Shown: positions 15,797 to 25,128 of the stretch, piece by piece
How positions within the stretch are numbered: the stretch's first letter is position 1
Layout of the letters: each line of letters begins with the position of its first letter
Assembly: GCA_913775095.1 (NCBI GenBank)
Contig: CAJYIW010000024.1
Span: 248,001-312,000, forward strand
Reading direction: 5' to 3'
DNA length: 64,000 bases
Source of the DNA: an uncultured Siphonobacter sp.
GTDB taxonomy: Bacteria; Bacteroidota; Bacteroidia; Cytophagales; Spirosomataceae
Program-made: the position numbers and the translations under genes
The notes under the pieces: model-generated
The model's database searches: none
What the model was told of the DNA's origin: nothing
The model's input: only the letters and a program-made list of their open reading frames with translations

Positions 15797-16225
15797 TTAA
15801 ACTGAGGCGTTAGAAGCGTAATTAATGATCCAGCAGATCCCGTACTGGTCTTTGAAACTGCCGAAGTAATCTCCCCAGAACATGTCAGCCAGAGGCACTT
15901 CTATCTCTCCACCCGCAGCCAGAGCAGCGAACAATTGATCTGCTTCTGCTCTGCTTTCGGTATGCAGGGAAATGTAATGGTTAGTTCCCTGCGTAAACGA
16001 ATGACCGTACGATTTGATGATGTCAGATCCCATCAATGTTTGACCGTTACTCAGGGGAATGCTGGCGTGCATCACCAGGTTCTTTTCTTCTTCCGTGAAA
16101 TCCCCGGCTCCGGGAGCTTCCTGCATCTTCTGAATGCGTAAGTCACCGCCAAATACCGATTGATAAAACCGGAATGCCTCTTCCGTCTGACCGTCAAAGT
16201 TGAGATAAGGATTTAGTTGTAGCAT
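15797..16225 (-). CDS. PhnB-like VOC-family protein
   Basis: 142 residues. It has the PhnB-type start LNPYLNFDGQTEEAFRFYQSVFGGDL, the middle HASIPLSNGQTLMGSD, and the end FWGDYFGSFKDQYGICWIINY. PhnB-like proteins of this type have no proven enzyme activity. It is the first gene of the minus-strand VOC/SRPBCC group and is divergent from the AraC-type regulator at 16416, with a 190-bp gap in which I see no exact TAnnTTTG box for either side. Confidence 0.87.
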   Translation of the reverse strand: MLQLNPYLNFDGQTEEAFRFYQSVFGGDLRIQKMQEAPGAGDFTEEEKNLVMHASIPLSNGQTLMGSDIIKSYGHSFTQGTNHYISLHTESRAEADQLFAALAAGGEIEVPLADMFWGDYFGSFKDQYGICWIINYASNASV

Positions 16226-16415
16226 GGTCGATTGGTTTTGAATGAATGGGCAGGCCGTGCGTCAGGATTCGGCAAATTTTCTCCGACATTAGCGGCCTCG
16301 TCCTTTGTTATTAGACCTTACAAACGTACTTTGGCAGAAGGAAACCGAAGGGGCTACAATGGACAATTTGCAGGGGTATTTGTGACAATTTACGGATTCA
16401 GAAAAAACAGAATTT

Positions 16416-17417
16416 ATGAAATTATCCATATTACTGACCCAAAACCATCGTCTGCTGAGCGTAGCAGCCATTATTGATGTATTCGAGACGACCAATCGTT
16501 TTCTGGAAGAAGAAAATTTGGATAAACGTTTTGATATTCAACTCATTGGCCTTAATTCTGACTTAGCTTCCAGTTTCAGCAAGTATCCTTACCTCAGCCT
16601 TTCTGACGTTTCCGACAAAAGCGACCTGATCTTTATTCCCGCTTTCAGGTCAGGGGATATGGCTTTTACCATTCAGGAAAATATCGGGTTTATCGGATTT
16701 CTACATGAGCAGTTTCAAAGGGGGGCTCATCTCATTAGTCTTTGCACGGGTTCATTTCTGCTGGCTGCCGGAGGCTTACTCGACGGACGACAGGCCACCA
16801 CGCACATCGAAGCCGCTGACAAGTTCGCCCAGCTATTTCCGGCCGTGCAGTTGCAGCCCCATGCCATCATTACCCAAAGCGAGAATATCTACACCAGCGG
16901 CGGAGCCACGAGCAGCTTTCACATGAAGTTATTGCTCATCCAGCAGCATTGCGGTCGGGAAATGGCGGTTCGAGTTGCCAAAGCCTTTGCCATTGATATG
17001 GATCGGAACAATCAGTTATACTTCGAGCATTTCAAACCCACCATAACTAAAGAAGACGATCTGGTGCGGGCCGTTCAATTGACGATTACGAAACGTTTCG
17101 GTGAAATCAAGAACGTAGAGGAAGCCCTGGACGAAGTCCCTTCCAGTCGCCGCAACCTCATTCGTCGATTCAAACAGGCTACGGGTATGACGCCCATTCG
17201 TTACCTGCAGAAAACGAAAATCGAAGCGGCTAAAAGTATGCTCGAAACGACCAATAAAGACCTGATTGAGGTGATGGTCGCATCGGGGTATAATGATATG
17301 AAAAATTTCCGGCTGCTGTTCAAAACCCTGACCGGATTAACGCCGAAGGAATACCGTGATAAGTTTGGCACCGGCCCCGTGATGCATACCCGAACGATGC
17401 CGATCGTTCATGATTAA
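16416..17417 (+). CDS. GlxA-type AraC-family transcriptional regulator (DJ-1/PfpI + HTH)
   Basis: 333 residues. Residues about 1-190 form a DJ-1/PfpI-like domain with the nucleophile-elbow motif HLISLCTGSFLLAAGGLLDG and the following TTHIEAADKFAQ. Residues about 225-320 are the AraC double helix-turn-helix, with SSRRNLIRRFKQATGMTPIRYLQKTKIEAAKSML and VASGYNDMKNFRLLFKTLTGLTPKEYR. Such regulators often control neighbouring detoxification or catabolic genes, and the divergent VOC/SRPBCC set is the obvious candidate; this is inference. Confidence 0.92.
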   Translation: MKLSILLTQNHRLLSVAAIIDVFETTNRFLEEENLDKRFDIQLIGLNSDLASSFSKYPYLSLSDVSDKSDLIFIPAFRSGDMAFTIQENIGFIGFLHEQFQRGAHLISLCTGSFLLAAGGLLDGRQATTHIEAADKFAQLFPAVQLQPHAIITQSENIYTSGGATSSFHMKLLLIQQHCGREMAVRVAKAFAIDMDRNNQLYFEHFKPTITKEDDLVRAVQLTITKRFGEIKNVEEALDEVPSSRRNLIRRFKQATGMTPIRYLQKTKIEAAKSMLETTNKDLIEVMVASGYNDMKNFRLLFKTLTGLTPKEYRDKFGTGPVMHTRTMPIVHD

Positions 17418-17420
17418 CTA

Positions 17421-17451
17421 CGTAGAAACGTCCAGTTATGGCGTCTCTACG
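17421..17451. terminator. hairpin between convergent regulator and permease genes
   Basis: CGTAGA-A-ACG pairs with CGT-C-TCTACG around TCCAGTTATGG. It lies 3 bp after the regulator stop and 17 bp before the end of the minus-strand permease gene. The CGTAGA/TCTACG ends resemble the ends of the dispersed repeat at 13777-13877. Confidence 0.55.
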
Positions 17452-17468
17452 TTACAAAAATTGGGTTA

Positions 17469-19862
17469 TTATTCCGATTTCAAACTTTTCACCGGATCGG
17501 CACTGGCCGCCCGTATGGCCTGGCTACTGACCGTCAGCAACGCCAGGATCAGGGCGATGAGTCCTGCCAGGGCAAAGGCAAACCAGCCTATTTCAATGCG
17601 AACGGCATAGTCTTTCAGCCAATCCTGCATGAAATACCAGGCCAGCGGAAAGGCGATGGCACTGGCGATGACTACCAGCCTTAAAAATTCTTTCGACACC
17701 AGCAGGGTAATGCTGGCCATGCTCGCTCCCAGTACTTTTCTGATGCCAATTTCTTTCCGACGGGTTTCCACGGCAAACGTTGCCAGACCGAACAAGCCCA
17801 GACAGGCAATAAGAATGGCAATGCTCGTGAAGAAGGTAAGCATGGTTCCTAACTTGGACTCCGTTTTATAAAGGGCATCGTACGCTTCATCCAGAAAATA
17901 GAACGTGAAGGGATATTGGGTTTCGTATTTTCTGAAAATGTTCTCTACGTTTTTCAATTGCTTCTGAACATCCGTTCCGGCCGCCAGTTTCAAATACAGG
18001 CATCCCCCGTAATTCATTATTTCACTGCTGGTATCAGCCACTACCGTAATGCCTAAGCCGTCGGTTCCTTCCTTACTCGAAAACAGATTAAAATCCTCGA
18101 TAACCCCGGCGATTTCAGAAGCGGTGTTCCCTAATGTAATTTTTTCTCCTACGGGACTTTGAGTAAAACCAAACTCTTTCACAGCCGAGGCATTCAGGAT
18201 CAAAACCGAACGCTGATCCAGACGCTGTGGTTTTTTCTTCCAACGCACGTTCATGGTTTCGAAAAAAGCGACATCCACTGCCGTTACCTTGAAGGGTACT
18301 TCTTTCTTCGTTACCGGCGATTGGGTATAATACATATTGACCCCCGATTTATACAAAGGCCAGCTCGCCGCTGCCACCGACTGAATGCCACTTTGCCGCC
18401 TCAACTCCTGCTTGAAAGCTGCGTAATGAGTATTCATGTTTTGGGGAACTTCCAGTACGACGATTCCTTCTTTTTCCAGTCCCACGTTCTGCCTGCGAAG
18501 AAAATCCAGCTGGTTTTTAACGATTAGGCTACAGACAATCAGGCCTACCGAAATGGAGAACTGAAAAACGGTAAGCGTCCGGCGAAGGGTAACTCCGCCC
18601 AGTCTGGAAAGCTTTCCTTTCAATACTTCAGCCGGAGCAAAACTGGAGAGCAATAAGGCGGGGTAACTCCCGGCCAGCAGCGTACAAATGACCAGTAGCC
18701 CAAGTAATAGCCCTAAAAACAGCGGAGTGGTTAAAAAGGAGGCATTGATGTGTAGCTCCAGCAAGTTAAAGAAATAAGGCCTTAACCCTTCCACAAGTAA
18801 TAAACTCAGTCCGAAACCAATCAGGGTTACTAAAACTGATTCAGTATAAAACTGCAGGGCCAGATTACTCCGCAACCCTCCCAGCACCTTTCGAACGCCT
18901 ACTTCCCTGGCTCGCTGCGTAGCTCGGGCGGTGGTTAGATTCATGTAATTGATCAACGCCAGTGAAAGAATGGCAAGGGCAATTCCGGCAAACAGATTCT
19001 GATACTGCTGGGAATGGTTCACCATCAGTCCTTTCAGGTGTAAATCAGGGAAAGACTCCAGGACAAACTCTTCCGTGGGTTCTCCTTTTTTGACCGGAGC
19101 ATCTTTGGCGTGAAGTTGGGAGAGAAGTTTTTCAACGTTGCCCTTATTTTCTGCCTTCGTCAGCAAGAAATACGTGTTAAAGGCCCCCGCTCCCACGTGG
19201 CTATAGCCCAGCTGCATTTCCAGCCCTTTATCGTAGGGAGCTAAATTTTTCTGGGTGCTGAATGAAATCAATCCCTCGAACTGAAGCGTGCTATTGGATG
19301 GTAATTCTCCGAAAACTCCCGTTACTTCCAGATTAATCTTATTGTCATACGTCAGCGTTTTTCCGAGTGGATTTTCGGTACCAAAATATTTTAACGCCAG
19401 GGCTTGTGAGAGTACAATGGTATTAACCCGACTCAGAGCATTCGCTGGGTTACCTTTCTGTAAGGGATACGTAAAAACCTGAAAAAAGGAAGGATCGGCA
19501 AAATGCAGTTTATCTTCAAAGGAGTGAACGTTTGTCACTGTTTTCAGTACCGTCCGTCCGGCGGGACGCATCCGTACGTTCGCTTCGACCAGATCCGGGC
19601 GGGACGTCTGCGTTCGTGGACCCAGCTGAGCCGACATAGCCTGTACCTGCATCGTATTCCCACCGAACGGAATGCGGTCTAATACCTGAAAAATGCGGTT
19701 ACCCCTGCTCTGGAAGTTCTCATAACTGTATTCATGAACTACGTACACTAAGATCAGAATACTAATGGATAACCCGGCGGCCAGTCCACCGATATTCAGG
19801 AAACTGTATAACGGATTCCTTCTCAGGTTCCGAAGCGTGATTTGAATGTAGTTCTTGAGCAT
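17469..19862 (-). CDS. FtsX/MacB-like ABC transporter permease
   Basis: 797 residues, starting MLKNYIQITLRNLRRNPLYSFLNIGGLAAG and ending DPVKSLKSE. It has the usual order: first helix, periplasmic MacB domain (FGTENPLGKTL, VTGVFGELPSNS), FtsX domain with REVGVRKVLGGLRSNL, second periplasmic domain, final FtsX domain with KEIGIRKVLGASMASI. No ATPase domain. It is the last gene of a three-permease minus-strand run, 106 bp after the gene at 19969. The most diverged of the three, so it probably is not a recent duplicate. Confidence 0.92.
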   Translation of the reverse strand: MLKNYIQITLRNLRRNPLYSFLNIGGLAAGLSISILILVYVVHEYSYENFQSRGNRIFQVLDRIPFGGNTMQVQAMSAQLGPRTQTSRPDLVEANVRMRPAGRTVLKTVTNVHSFEDKLHFADPSFFQVFTYPLQKGNPANALSRVNTIVLSQALALKYFGTENPLGKTLTYDNKINLEVTGVFGELPSNSTLQFEGLISFSTQKNLAPYDKGLEMQLGYSHVGAGAFNTYFLLTKAENKGNVEKLLSQLHAKDAPVKKGEPTEEFVLESFPDLHLKGLMVNHSQQYQNLFAGIALAILSLALINYMNLTTARATQRAREVGVRKVLGGLRSNLALQFYTESVLVTLIGFGLSLLLVEGLRPYFFNLLELHINASFLTTPLFLGLLLGLLVICTLLAGSYPALLLSSFAPAEVLKGKLSRLGGVTLRRTLTVFQFSISVGLIVCSLIVKNQLDFLRRQNVGLEKEGIVVLEVPQNMNTHYAAFKQELRRQSGIQSVAAASWPLYKSGVNMYYTQSPVTKKEVPFKVTAVDVAFFETMNVRWKKKPQRLDQRSVLILNASAVKEFGFTQSPVGEKITLGNTASEIAGVIEDFNLFSSKEGTDGLGITVVADTSSEIMNYGGCLYLKLAAGTDVQKQLKNVENIFRKYETQYPFTFYFLDEAYDALYKTESKLGTMLTFFTSIAILIACLGLFGLATFAVETRRKEIGIRKVLGASMASITLLVSKEFLRLVVIASAIAFPLAWYFMQDWLKDYAVRIEIGWFAFALAGLIALILALLTVSSQAIRAASADPVKSLKSE

Positions 19863-19968
19863 ACGTTTAGAGGGTATTTCTTTGACTCATTCCGTTACCT
19901 GGATCAGCCATGATACACCCAGCGTTCTTCTGGCATGAATTACGCCGGGCGTATTAATTGGTAAAGTA

Positions 19969-22368
19969 TTACTCCGACTTCAAACTCTTCACCGGATTCA
20001 TCAGAGCCGCACTAATCGCCTGATAACTTACCGTGACTAAGGTAATGGACAAAGCTCCCAGACCGGAAACGATAAACACCCACCAGTGAATGGTCGTACG
20101 ATACTCATATTTTTCGAGCCAGCCCGCCATGAAGTAATACGCAATGGGAATGGCGATTCCGCAGGAAAGTAACACCAGCACGATAAAATCTTTGGATAAC
20201 AGCTGCCATAAACTCAGCACCGAAGCCCCCAGCACTTTTCTCACGCCGATTTCTTTGGTTCGCTGTTCGGCAACGAAGGAAGCAAGTCCGAATAATCCTA
20301 AACAGGAAATCAGAATGGCCAGCCCGGCAAACACGCCTGCAAGCGTTCCGATCTGCACTTCCGCCGCAAATTTGCGACCGTAACTGTCGTCTGCAAACTG
20401 GTAATCAAAGGGAGCCGAAGGGATGATTCGTTTGAAGACGGTCTCGAGTCTGGCCAGCGATTCGTGCGTACTGATTTTTGGATTGAGCCGGAACACCATC
20501 CAGCTAAAACTATCCACATGGGGCAGATAGACCGTAGGTTTTACGGGACCGTAAGGCGAGCCCATGATCATGTCTTTTACTACACCAATGATGGTATAAT
20601 CCCGTGATTCTCCCTTATTACCCCAGGTTATGACTTTACCAACCGGATCTTTAATGCCGGTAAACCGGGCAGCGGATTCATTCAGAATAATAGCGGAGGA
20701 ATCCGTAGCATGAGCAGACGATAAATCCCGCCCCTCGCGGAATTGCCAGCCTACGGTTTTGCCATAATCATAGGTGACGAAAATTGTACCGAAATCTACA
20801 TCCAGATTGGGATCTTTCCCCGCCCAGTTGAAGGACGAACTACTCGACCATATCTCCGTCAAAGGGCTGGAAGATTCCGTCATCTCTTCAATCGCTCCGA
20901 TACTTTTAAGCTCATTTCGCAAGACCTCATACTTACCAAAAAAATCGGGCGATTTCATCTGAATCATGACCAGTCCCTCCCGGTTAAAACCCGCCGGACG
21001 GTTCTTGGAATACTGAATTTGCTGGTAAACGATGACGGTTCCAATGATCAGGGTAATGGAAACCGTGAACTGCAAAACCACTAAAACCTTACGCGGTACT
21101 GCGGCCAGTGACCCGGCCATAAAGGTTCCCTTTAACACTTTCACGGGCTGAAACGAAGAGAGGTATAATGCAGGATAACTTCCTGCCAGCAGGCTGGTAC
21201 TGACTACAAAAGCCAGGCTGATCATCCAGAAGCAGGCATTATTCCAAAGAAACGTAATTTGCTTATTAGCAATCTGATTGAACCAGGGTAATGAAATCTC
21301 AACCAGCAGAATGGATAATGCAAAAGCCAGCAGAACGACCAGCAGGGATTCCGTGAAAAACTGAGCAATCAGCTGTTGACGAAGCGAGCCAATGGCTTTG
21401 CGAATGCCTACCTCCCGGGCTCGTTTTTCACTGCGGGCCGTACTGAGATTCATGAAGTTAATGCAGGCCAGCAAGATCACGAAAACGCCGATGATGCCAA
21501 ATAACCAGACGTATTCAATGGCTCCGCCGGTTTGATACCCATTTTTATCCCAGCTCGAATGCAGGTGCCACTCGGCCATGGGATGTACGAAAATCGCAGC
21601 TTTGTACTTTTGATCGGCCTTGCTTAATTTCTTGAGCTTAGCATTTACAATGGTCCGGTTTACGGTCTCAAAATCAGTGTTATCCGCAATCTGAGCAAAA
21701 AGCTGAAAGGAATTATTGCTCCACTGCGTTTTGGCTCGCTCAAACCAGCGTTCGGTTGTGATATATAAATCCCAGGGAGCAATGAAAGTAACTTGCTGAA
21801 AATGGGAGTTGGGGGGCAGGTTTTCATACACACCCGTTACCTTCACCTCCAGCTTGTTATCAATTCGCAGCACATGGTTAAGAGGATCGGTATCTCCAAA
21901 TAACGATTGAGCGGTGGATTCCGAAAGCAGGATCGAGTGCGGATCTTTCAGTCCTTCCTGCGAGCCCCGTTTCATCCGCAGGGACAGCATTTTCGGAGCG
22001 TCCGCTCCCATGTACAAACCCGGATAGGACATTTTTTTGTCACCGTAAGTCAGAATATGACTGCCTTCCCAGGAGGCCATTGCCAGGTATTTGAAATGTC
22101 CACCGTAGGTACTGGCCAGCTCATTTCCCAGCGGTAGCGGAACTGCCGGCTCCGTGCCTACCTCACCATTAACGGTTTGCTGCTGCATAACCTGCCCTAC
22201 CCGGTCATAGGATTCGTGATAGGTATCGTAGGAAAGCTCATCGTGAATCCAGAGTCCAATCAGTAGAGCTACCGCCATTCCGACGGCTAATCCACCAACG
22301 TTAATGAAGGAATACACCTTGTTTTTCAACAGGTTGCGAACAGCGATGAGGAGATAGTTACGCAGCAT
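19969..22368 (-). CDS. FtsX/MacB-like ABC transporter permease
   Basis: 799 residues, starting MLRNYLLIAVRNLLKNKVYSFINVGG and ending NPVKSLKSE. Both FtsX coupling motifs are present (REVGIRKAIGSLRQQL and KEIGVRKVLGASVLSL). It closely resembles the permease at 6891-9266 through its whole length, including the periplasmic GLKDPHSIL and APWDLYI stretches. Middle gene of the three-gene operon; 84 bp separate it from the upstream gene and a GC hairpin (22419-22447) lies in that gap. No ATPase domain. Confidence 0.92.
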   Translation of the reverse strand: MLRNYLLIAVRNLLKNKVYSFINVGGLAVGMAVALLIGLWIHDELSYDTYHESYDRVGQVMQQQTVNGEVGTEPAVPLPLGNELASTYGGHFKYLAMASWEGSHILTYGDKKMSYPGLYMGADAPKMLSLRMKRGSQEGLKDPHSILLSESTAQSLFGDTDPLNHVLRIDNKLEVKVTGVYENLPPNSHFQQVTFIAPWDLYITTERWFERAKTQWSNNSFQLFAQIADNTDFETVNRTIVNAKLKKLSKADQKYKAAIFVHPMAEWHLHSSWDKNGYQTGGAIEYVWLFGIIGVFVILLACINFMNLSTARSEKRAREVGIRKAIGSLRQQLIAQFFTESLLVVLLAFALSILLVEISLPWFNQIANKQITFLWNNACFWMISLAFVVSTSLLAGSYPALYLSSFQPVKVLKGTFMAGSLAAVPRKVLVVLQFTVSITLIIGTVIVYQQIQYSKNRPAGFNREGLVMIQMKSPDFFGKYEVLRNELKSIGAIEEMTESSSPLTEIWSSSSSFNWAGKDPNLDVDFGTIFVTYDYGKTVGWQFREGRDLSSAHATDSSAIILNESAARFTGIKDPVGKVITWGNKGESRDYTIIGVVKDMIMGSPYGPVKPTVYLPHVDSFSWMVFRLNPKISTHESLARLETVFKRIIPSAPFDYQFADDSYGRKFAAEVQIGTLAGVFAGLAILISCLGLFGLASFVAEQRTKEIGVRKVLGASVLSLWQLLSKDFIVLVLLSCGIAIPIAYYFMAGWLEKYEYRTTIHWWVFIVSGLGALSITLVTVSYQAISAALMNPVKSLKSE

Positions 22369-22418
22369 GATCGTTGATTTTTTAAACGCAGATGGACCTT
22401 AGGATCAGCCCGGAGTTA

Positions 22419-22447
22419 CCCCGGGAGAAAAGCTTCCTAACCCGGGG
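22419..22447 (-). terminator. GC-rich intercistronic hairpin in the permease operon
   Basis: CCCCGGG (22419-22425) pairs with CCCGGGG (22441-22447) around a 15-nt loop. It is 5 bp beyond the stop of the permease gene at 22453 and has no T run. It could trim transcript levels between the first and second operon genes rather than end the transcript. Confidence 0.4.
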
Positions 22448-22452
22448 GCTCA

Positions 22453-24882
22453 TCATTCTGATTTCAGACTTTTCACCGGGTTGACCAGGGCGGCTCTAAC
22501 GCTCTGAAAACTTACCGTAGCCAGGGCAATGGCAATAGCCAGTAAACCCGCCAGAGCAAACACCCACCATTCGAGTGACACGCGATAGGCAAAATCCTGT
22601 AGCCATTCGTTCATGGCGTACCAGGCCAGTGGAATGGCCATGAGAAAGGCCACACCCACCAGTTTCAGGAAATCCCGGGAGAGCAGAGCCAGAATGCTGC
22701 CCGTCGAAGCACCCAGGACTTTCCGAACGCCGATTTCCTTGGTTCGCTGCTGAGCCGTGAACGTTGCCAGTCCAAAGAGACCCAGACAGGCTACGAAGAT
22801 CGTTAATCCGGCAAAAACGCTCAGAATGGTTCCCGTTTTCTGCTCCTGTCTGTATGTATTAAAAAAACGATCATTCAGGAACGAGTAACTGAACGGCACC
22901 TCGGTAGGGTAACGGTTCCATTCGTTCTGCATGGTTTGCAGTAAGCCCGGCACGTCTTTGGTTTTTGTTTTGATAATCAGGTTTCCTCCCTGACTTTTCT
23001 GCGTCATGACCAGAGGGGTAATCAGCTCATGTAAAGACCGGAAATGGAAATCCTTCACTACCCCAATCACCCGATAGCTTTCAGCGATGCCGTTGTTTTC
23101 CCGTCTGATCAACGTACGGCCCAGCACCTGGCCCTTCCAGCCCAAAGAGCGAATGGCGGCTTCGTTCAGAATGATACCCGAGGAATCGGTAGCCATTTTT
23201 TCCGAGAAATTGCGTCCTTCAGCCATCTGAATTCCCAGCGTTGGAATATACTGGGGATCCACGTCATACCGCAGGGTTTTCACGAGCAGATCGGGGTTTT
23301 GATCGGGAGCTACAAAAAAGTTGTTACTGTTGCTCGGACCAGCGGGCACATAGTCAGACGAGCTGATGGACCGCACCCGGGAATCGCCCAGCAATCGCTG
23401 ACGAAAGGCCTGCTGATTCTGCTGCAAGGCCCAGGTTTCGGGCAAAACAATGACTTCTTCTTTCTGATAGCCCAGTTCTTTATTTTCGATAAACGAGAGC
23501 TGACGGTACACCACGGTGGTACAGATCATCAGAGCAATGGAAACGAAAAACTGAAACACGACCAGTCCGTTTCTGAAACTCAAACTTCCCTGTCCCATTT
23601 TAAAGGTACTGCTTCCGCCTTTCAGCACTGATAAGGGGTTGAAGGAAGACAGAAAAAAGGCGGGGTAACTTCCGGCTAACAAGCCAACCAGTCCGACGAG
23701 CGAAACCAACGTCAACAGCAACCCGGGACTCAGTAGCGAAGGCAAGCCTAACTGTTTACCGGAAAGCTGATTAAACGCCGGCAGGGCCAGATCAACCAGC
23801 CATAAGGCGAGGAATAAAGCAATGCCCGTCAATAAAATAGATTCAAACAAAAACTGACGCATCAGCTCCGACTGAGCCGAACCTAATACTTTACGAATAC
23901 CGACTTCCCGAGCCCGCCGGGATGCCCCCGCTGAGGACAGATTCATGAAATTAATGCAGGCAATCAGTAGCATTAACAGAGCGATGGCTCCGGCAATGTA
24001 GACCGTTTGTGCATTTCCGGGGGCGGAAAGGTCGTAGGTAAAATCGGAGTGCAGGTGAATGTCCGTGAGGGGTTGCAGAAACAGACCCAGGGAGTTACCC
24101 TTTTTCCAGAATTCCTGATAACTCATGCCAAAGGCTTTTTCCAGTTGTGGTCCGAGTTTTGAGGCCACGACTTGGGGTAACTTGGCTTCCAGCTTTTTAT
24201 AATCCGAGCCTTCGCGGAGGACGAGGTACGTAAAAAACTCAGAAGTCATCCAGGAGTCAGACTGGGCCTCTGCCAAACCCGACATGGAAGCCAGCATATC
24301 CAAATGAAAATGAGAATTCTGGGGGAGGTCTTTCATGACACCCGTCACCTGAAAAGAGCTCTTCCAGTCTCTGATCTCCAGAACTTTACCTATGGGATCC
24401 GTATCGCCAAAATACTTCTGAGCTACCGTCTCCGAGATTACGATGGACGAAGGATTCAGAAGAGCCGTTTTGGGATCACCCTTCAGCAGTGGCAAAGTGA
24501 ACACCTGAAAAATATTAGAGTCCGCATACGCCAGCACACTTTCCCGCAGGCTCTTGTTGCCGTAGCTCACAAAAGGGGTTCCGGCCATTCGGAGACGGAC
24601 GGCCTGTTCTACTTCAGGGAAGCTGCTCTTCAGCGTACGAGCCGTCGGTGGCATAACGTGAGCATCCTTAATGGCCCCGCCCTGCGTATACCCCCTGAAT
24701 ACCACCCGAACGATGCGGTCGGCTTTTTCGTGAAAGCGGTCATACCTCAGCTCATCCGTTACGAAAAGCATAATCAGCAGGCAGGTAGCCAGTCCTAAGG
24801 CCAGCCCCGTGATATTAATCAGCGTAAAGGCCCGATTGCGGACCAGGTTCCGCCAGGCAACGATGAAGTAGTTTCTAAGCAT
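22453..24882 (-). CDS. FtsX/MacB-like ABC transporter permease
   Basis: 809 residues, starting MLRNYFIVAWRNLVRNRAFTLINITGLALG and ending NPVKSLKSE. It has an N-terminal helix, periplasmic MacB domain (YFGDTDPIGKVLEI, VTGVMKDLPQNSHF), FtsX domain with REVGIRKVLGSAQSEL, second periplasmic domain, and final FtsX domain with KEIGVRKVLGASTGSI. First gene of the three-permease operon; its upstream region has paired palindromic operators and a GG-N10-GA element like those at 4112-4220 and 36947-37054, so sigma-54 control is inferred. No ATPase domain; substrate unknown. Confidence 0.92.
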   Translation of the reverse strand: MLRNYFIVAWRNLVRNRAFTLINITGLALGLATCLLIMLFVTDELRYDRFHEKADRIVRVVFRGYTQGGAIKDAHVMPPTARTLKSSFPEVEQAVRLRMAGTPFVSYGNKSLRESVLAYADSNIFQVFTLPLLKGDPKTALLNPSSIVISETVAQKYFGDTDPIGKVLEIRDWKSSFQVTGVMKDLPQNSHFHLDMLASMSGLAEAQSDSWMTSEFFTYLVLREGSDYKKLEAKLPQVVASKLGPQLEKAFGMSYQEFWKKGNSLGLFLQPLTDIHLHSDFTYDLSAPGNAQTVYIAGAIALLMLLIACINFMNLSSAGASRRAREVGIRKVLGSAQSELMRQFLFESILLTGIALFLALWLVDLALPAFNQLSGKQLGLPSLLSPGLLLTLVSLVGLVGLLAGSYPAFFLSSFNPLSVLKGGSSTFKMGQGSLSFRNGLVVFQFFVSIALMICTTVVYRQLSFIENKELGYQKEEVIVLPETWALQQNQQAFRQRLLGDSRVRSISSSDYVPAGPSNSNNFFVAPDQNPDLLVKTLRYDVDPQYIPTLGIQMAEGRNFSEKMATDSSGIILNEAAIRSLGWKGQVLGRTLIRRENNGIAESYRVIGVVKDFHFRSLHELITPLVMTQKSQGGNLIIKTKTKDVPGLLQTMQNEWNRYPTEVPFSYSFLNDRFFNTYRQEQKTGTILSVFAGLTIFVACLGLFGLATFTAQQRTKEIGVRKVLGASTGSILALLSRDFLKLVGVAFLMAIPLAWYAMNEWLQDFAYRVSLEWWVFALAGLLAIAIALATVSFQSVRAALVNPVKSLKSE

Positions 24883-24909
24883 AATTCGTGATCCATTTAC
24901 ACTGGCTGT

Positions 24910-24924
24910 TCAATTCTTATGCCG
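24910..24924 (-). promoter_or_regulatory. putative sigma-54 (-24/-12) promoter of the three-permease operon
   Basis: On the minus strand the sequence reads CGGCATAAGAATTGA, with GG at 24923-24922, ten bases, then GA at 24911-24910. It keeps the GGCAT start and the -12 TTGA of the sigma-54 class. Transcription would start near 24898, 16 bp before the ATG at 24882. Confidence 0.58.
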
Positions 24925-24989
24925 TAGCTAGATAAATTTATATAAGTCATTCATAATCAATAAATTAATATTTACAATATTCCATCAAT

Positions 24990-25027
24990 TGTTCAATAAT
25001 GAACAGTGAAGAGTACGATACCGGACA
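24990..25027 (-). promoter_or_regulatory. paired 16-bp palindromic operators of the three-permease operon
   Basis: Read on the minus strand, TGTCCGGTATCGTACT (25027-25012) is followed after 6 bp by TGTTCATTATTGAACA (25005-24990), a perfect dyad. Centre spacing is 22 bp, as at 4112-4149 and 36947-36984. The second site has TGTTCA/TGAACA in place of TGTnCG/CGnACA, so it is the weakest match. The gap to the -24 GG is 66 bp, one helical turn more than at the other two loci. Confidence 0.62.
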
Positions 25028-25039
25028 CGTTAACAGGTC

Positions 25040-25128
25040 GATTCGTCGATTGATGGCGTCTGGAAATCCCCCGCTGTGACTGGTGTCTTCACCAGCCACG
25101 GTGAAGAGACGCCATCAACCGACGAATC
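25040..25128. repeat. 22-bp imperfect inverted repeat with inner palindrome
   Basis: The left arm at 25040-25061 begins GATTCGTCG and ends GATGGCGTCT; the right arm at 25107-25128 is its reverse complement with one mismatch. The loop carries CTGGTGTCTTCACCAG (25080-25095), itself a palindrome. A direct copy of the loop part (CCCCCGC then GGTGTCTTCACCAGCCA) recurs at 25145-25175. The region has no coding capacity and lies between the permease operators and the J-protein gene. Confidence 0.7.

Noticed and set aside
23044-23631. 195-residue plus-strand frame opposite a permease
   Set aside because: Shadow of the permease coding strand; no independent start signal or family.
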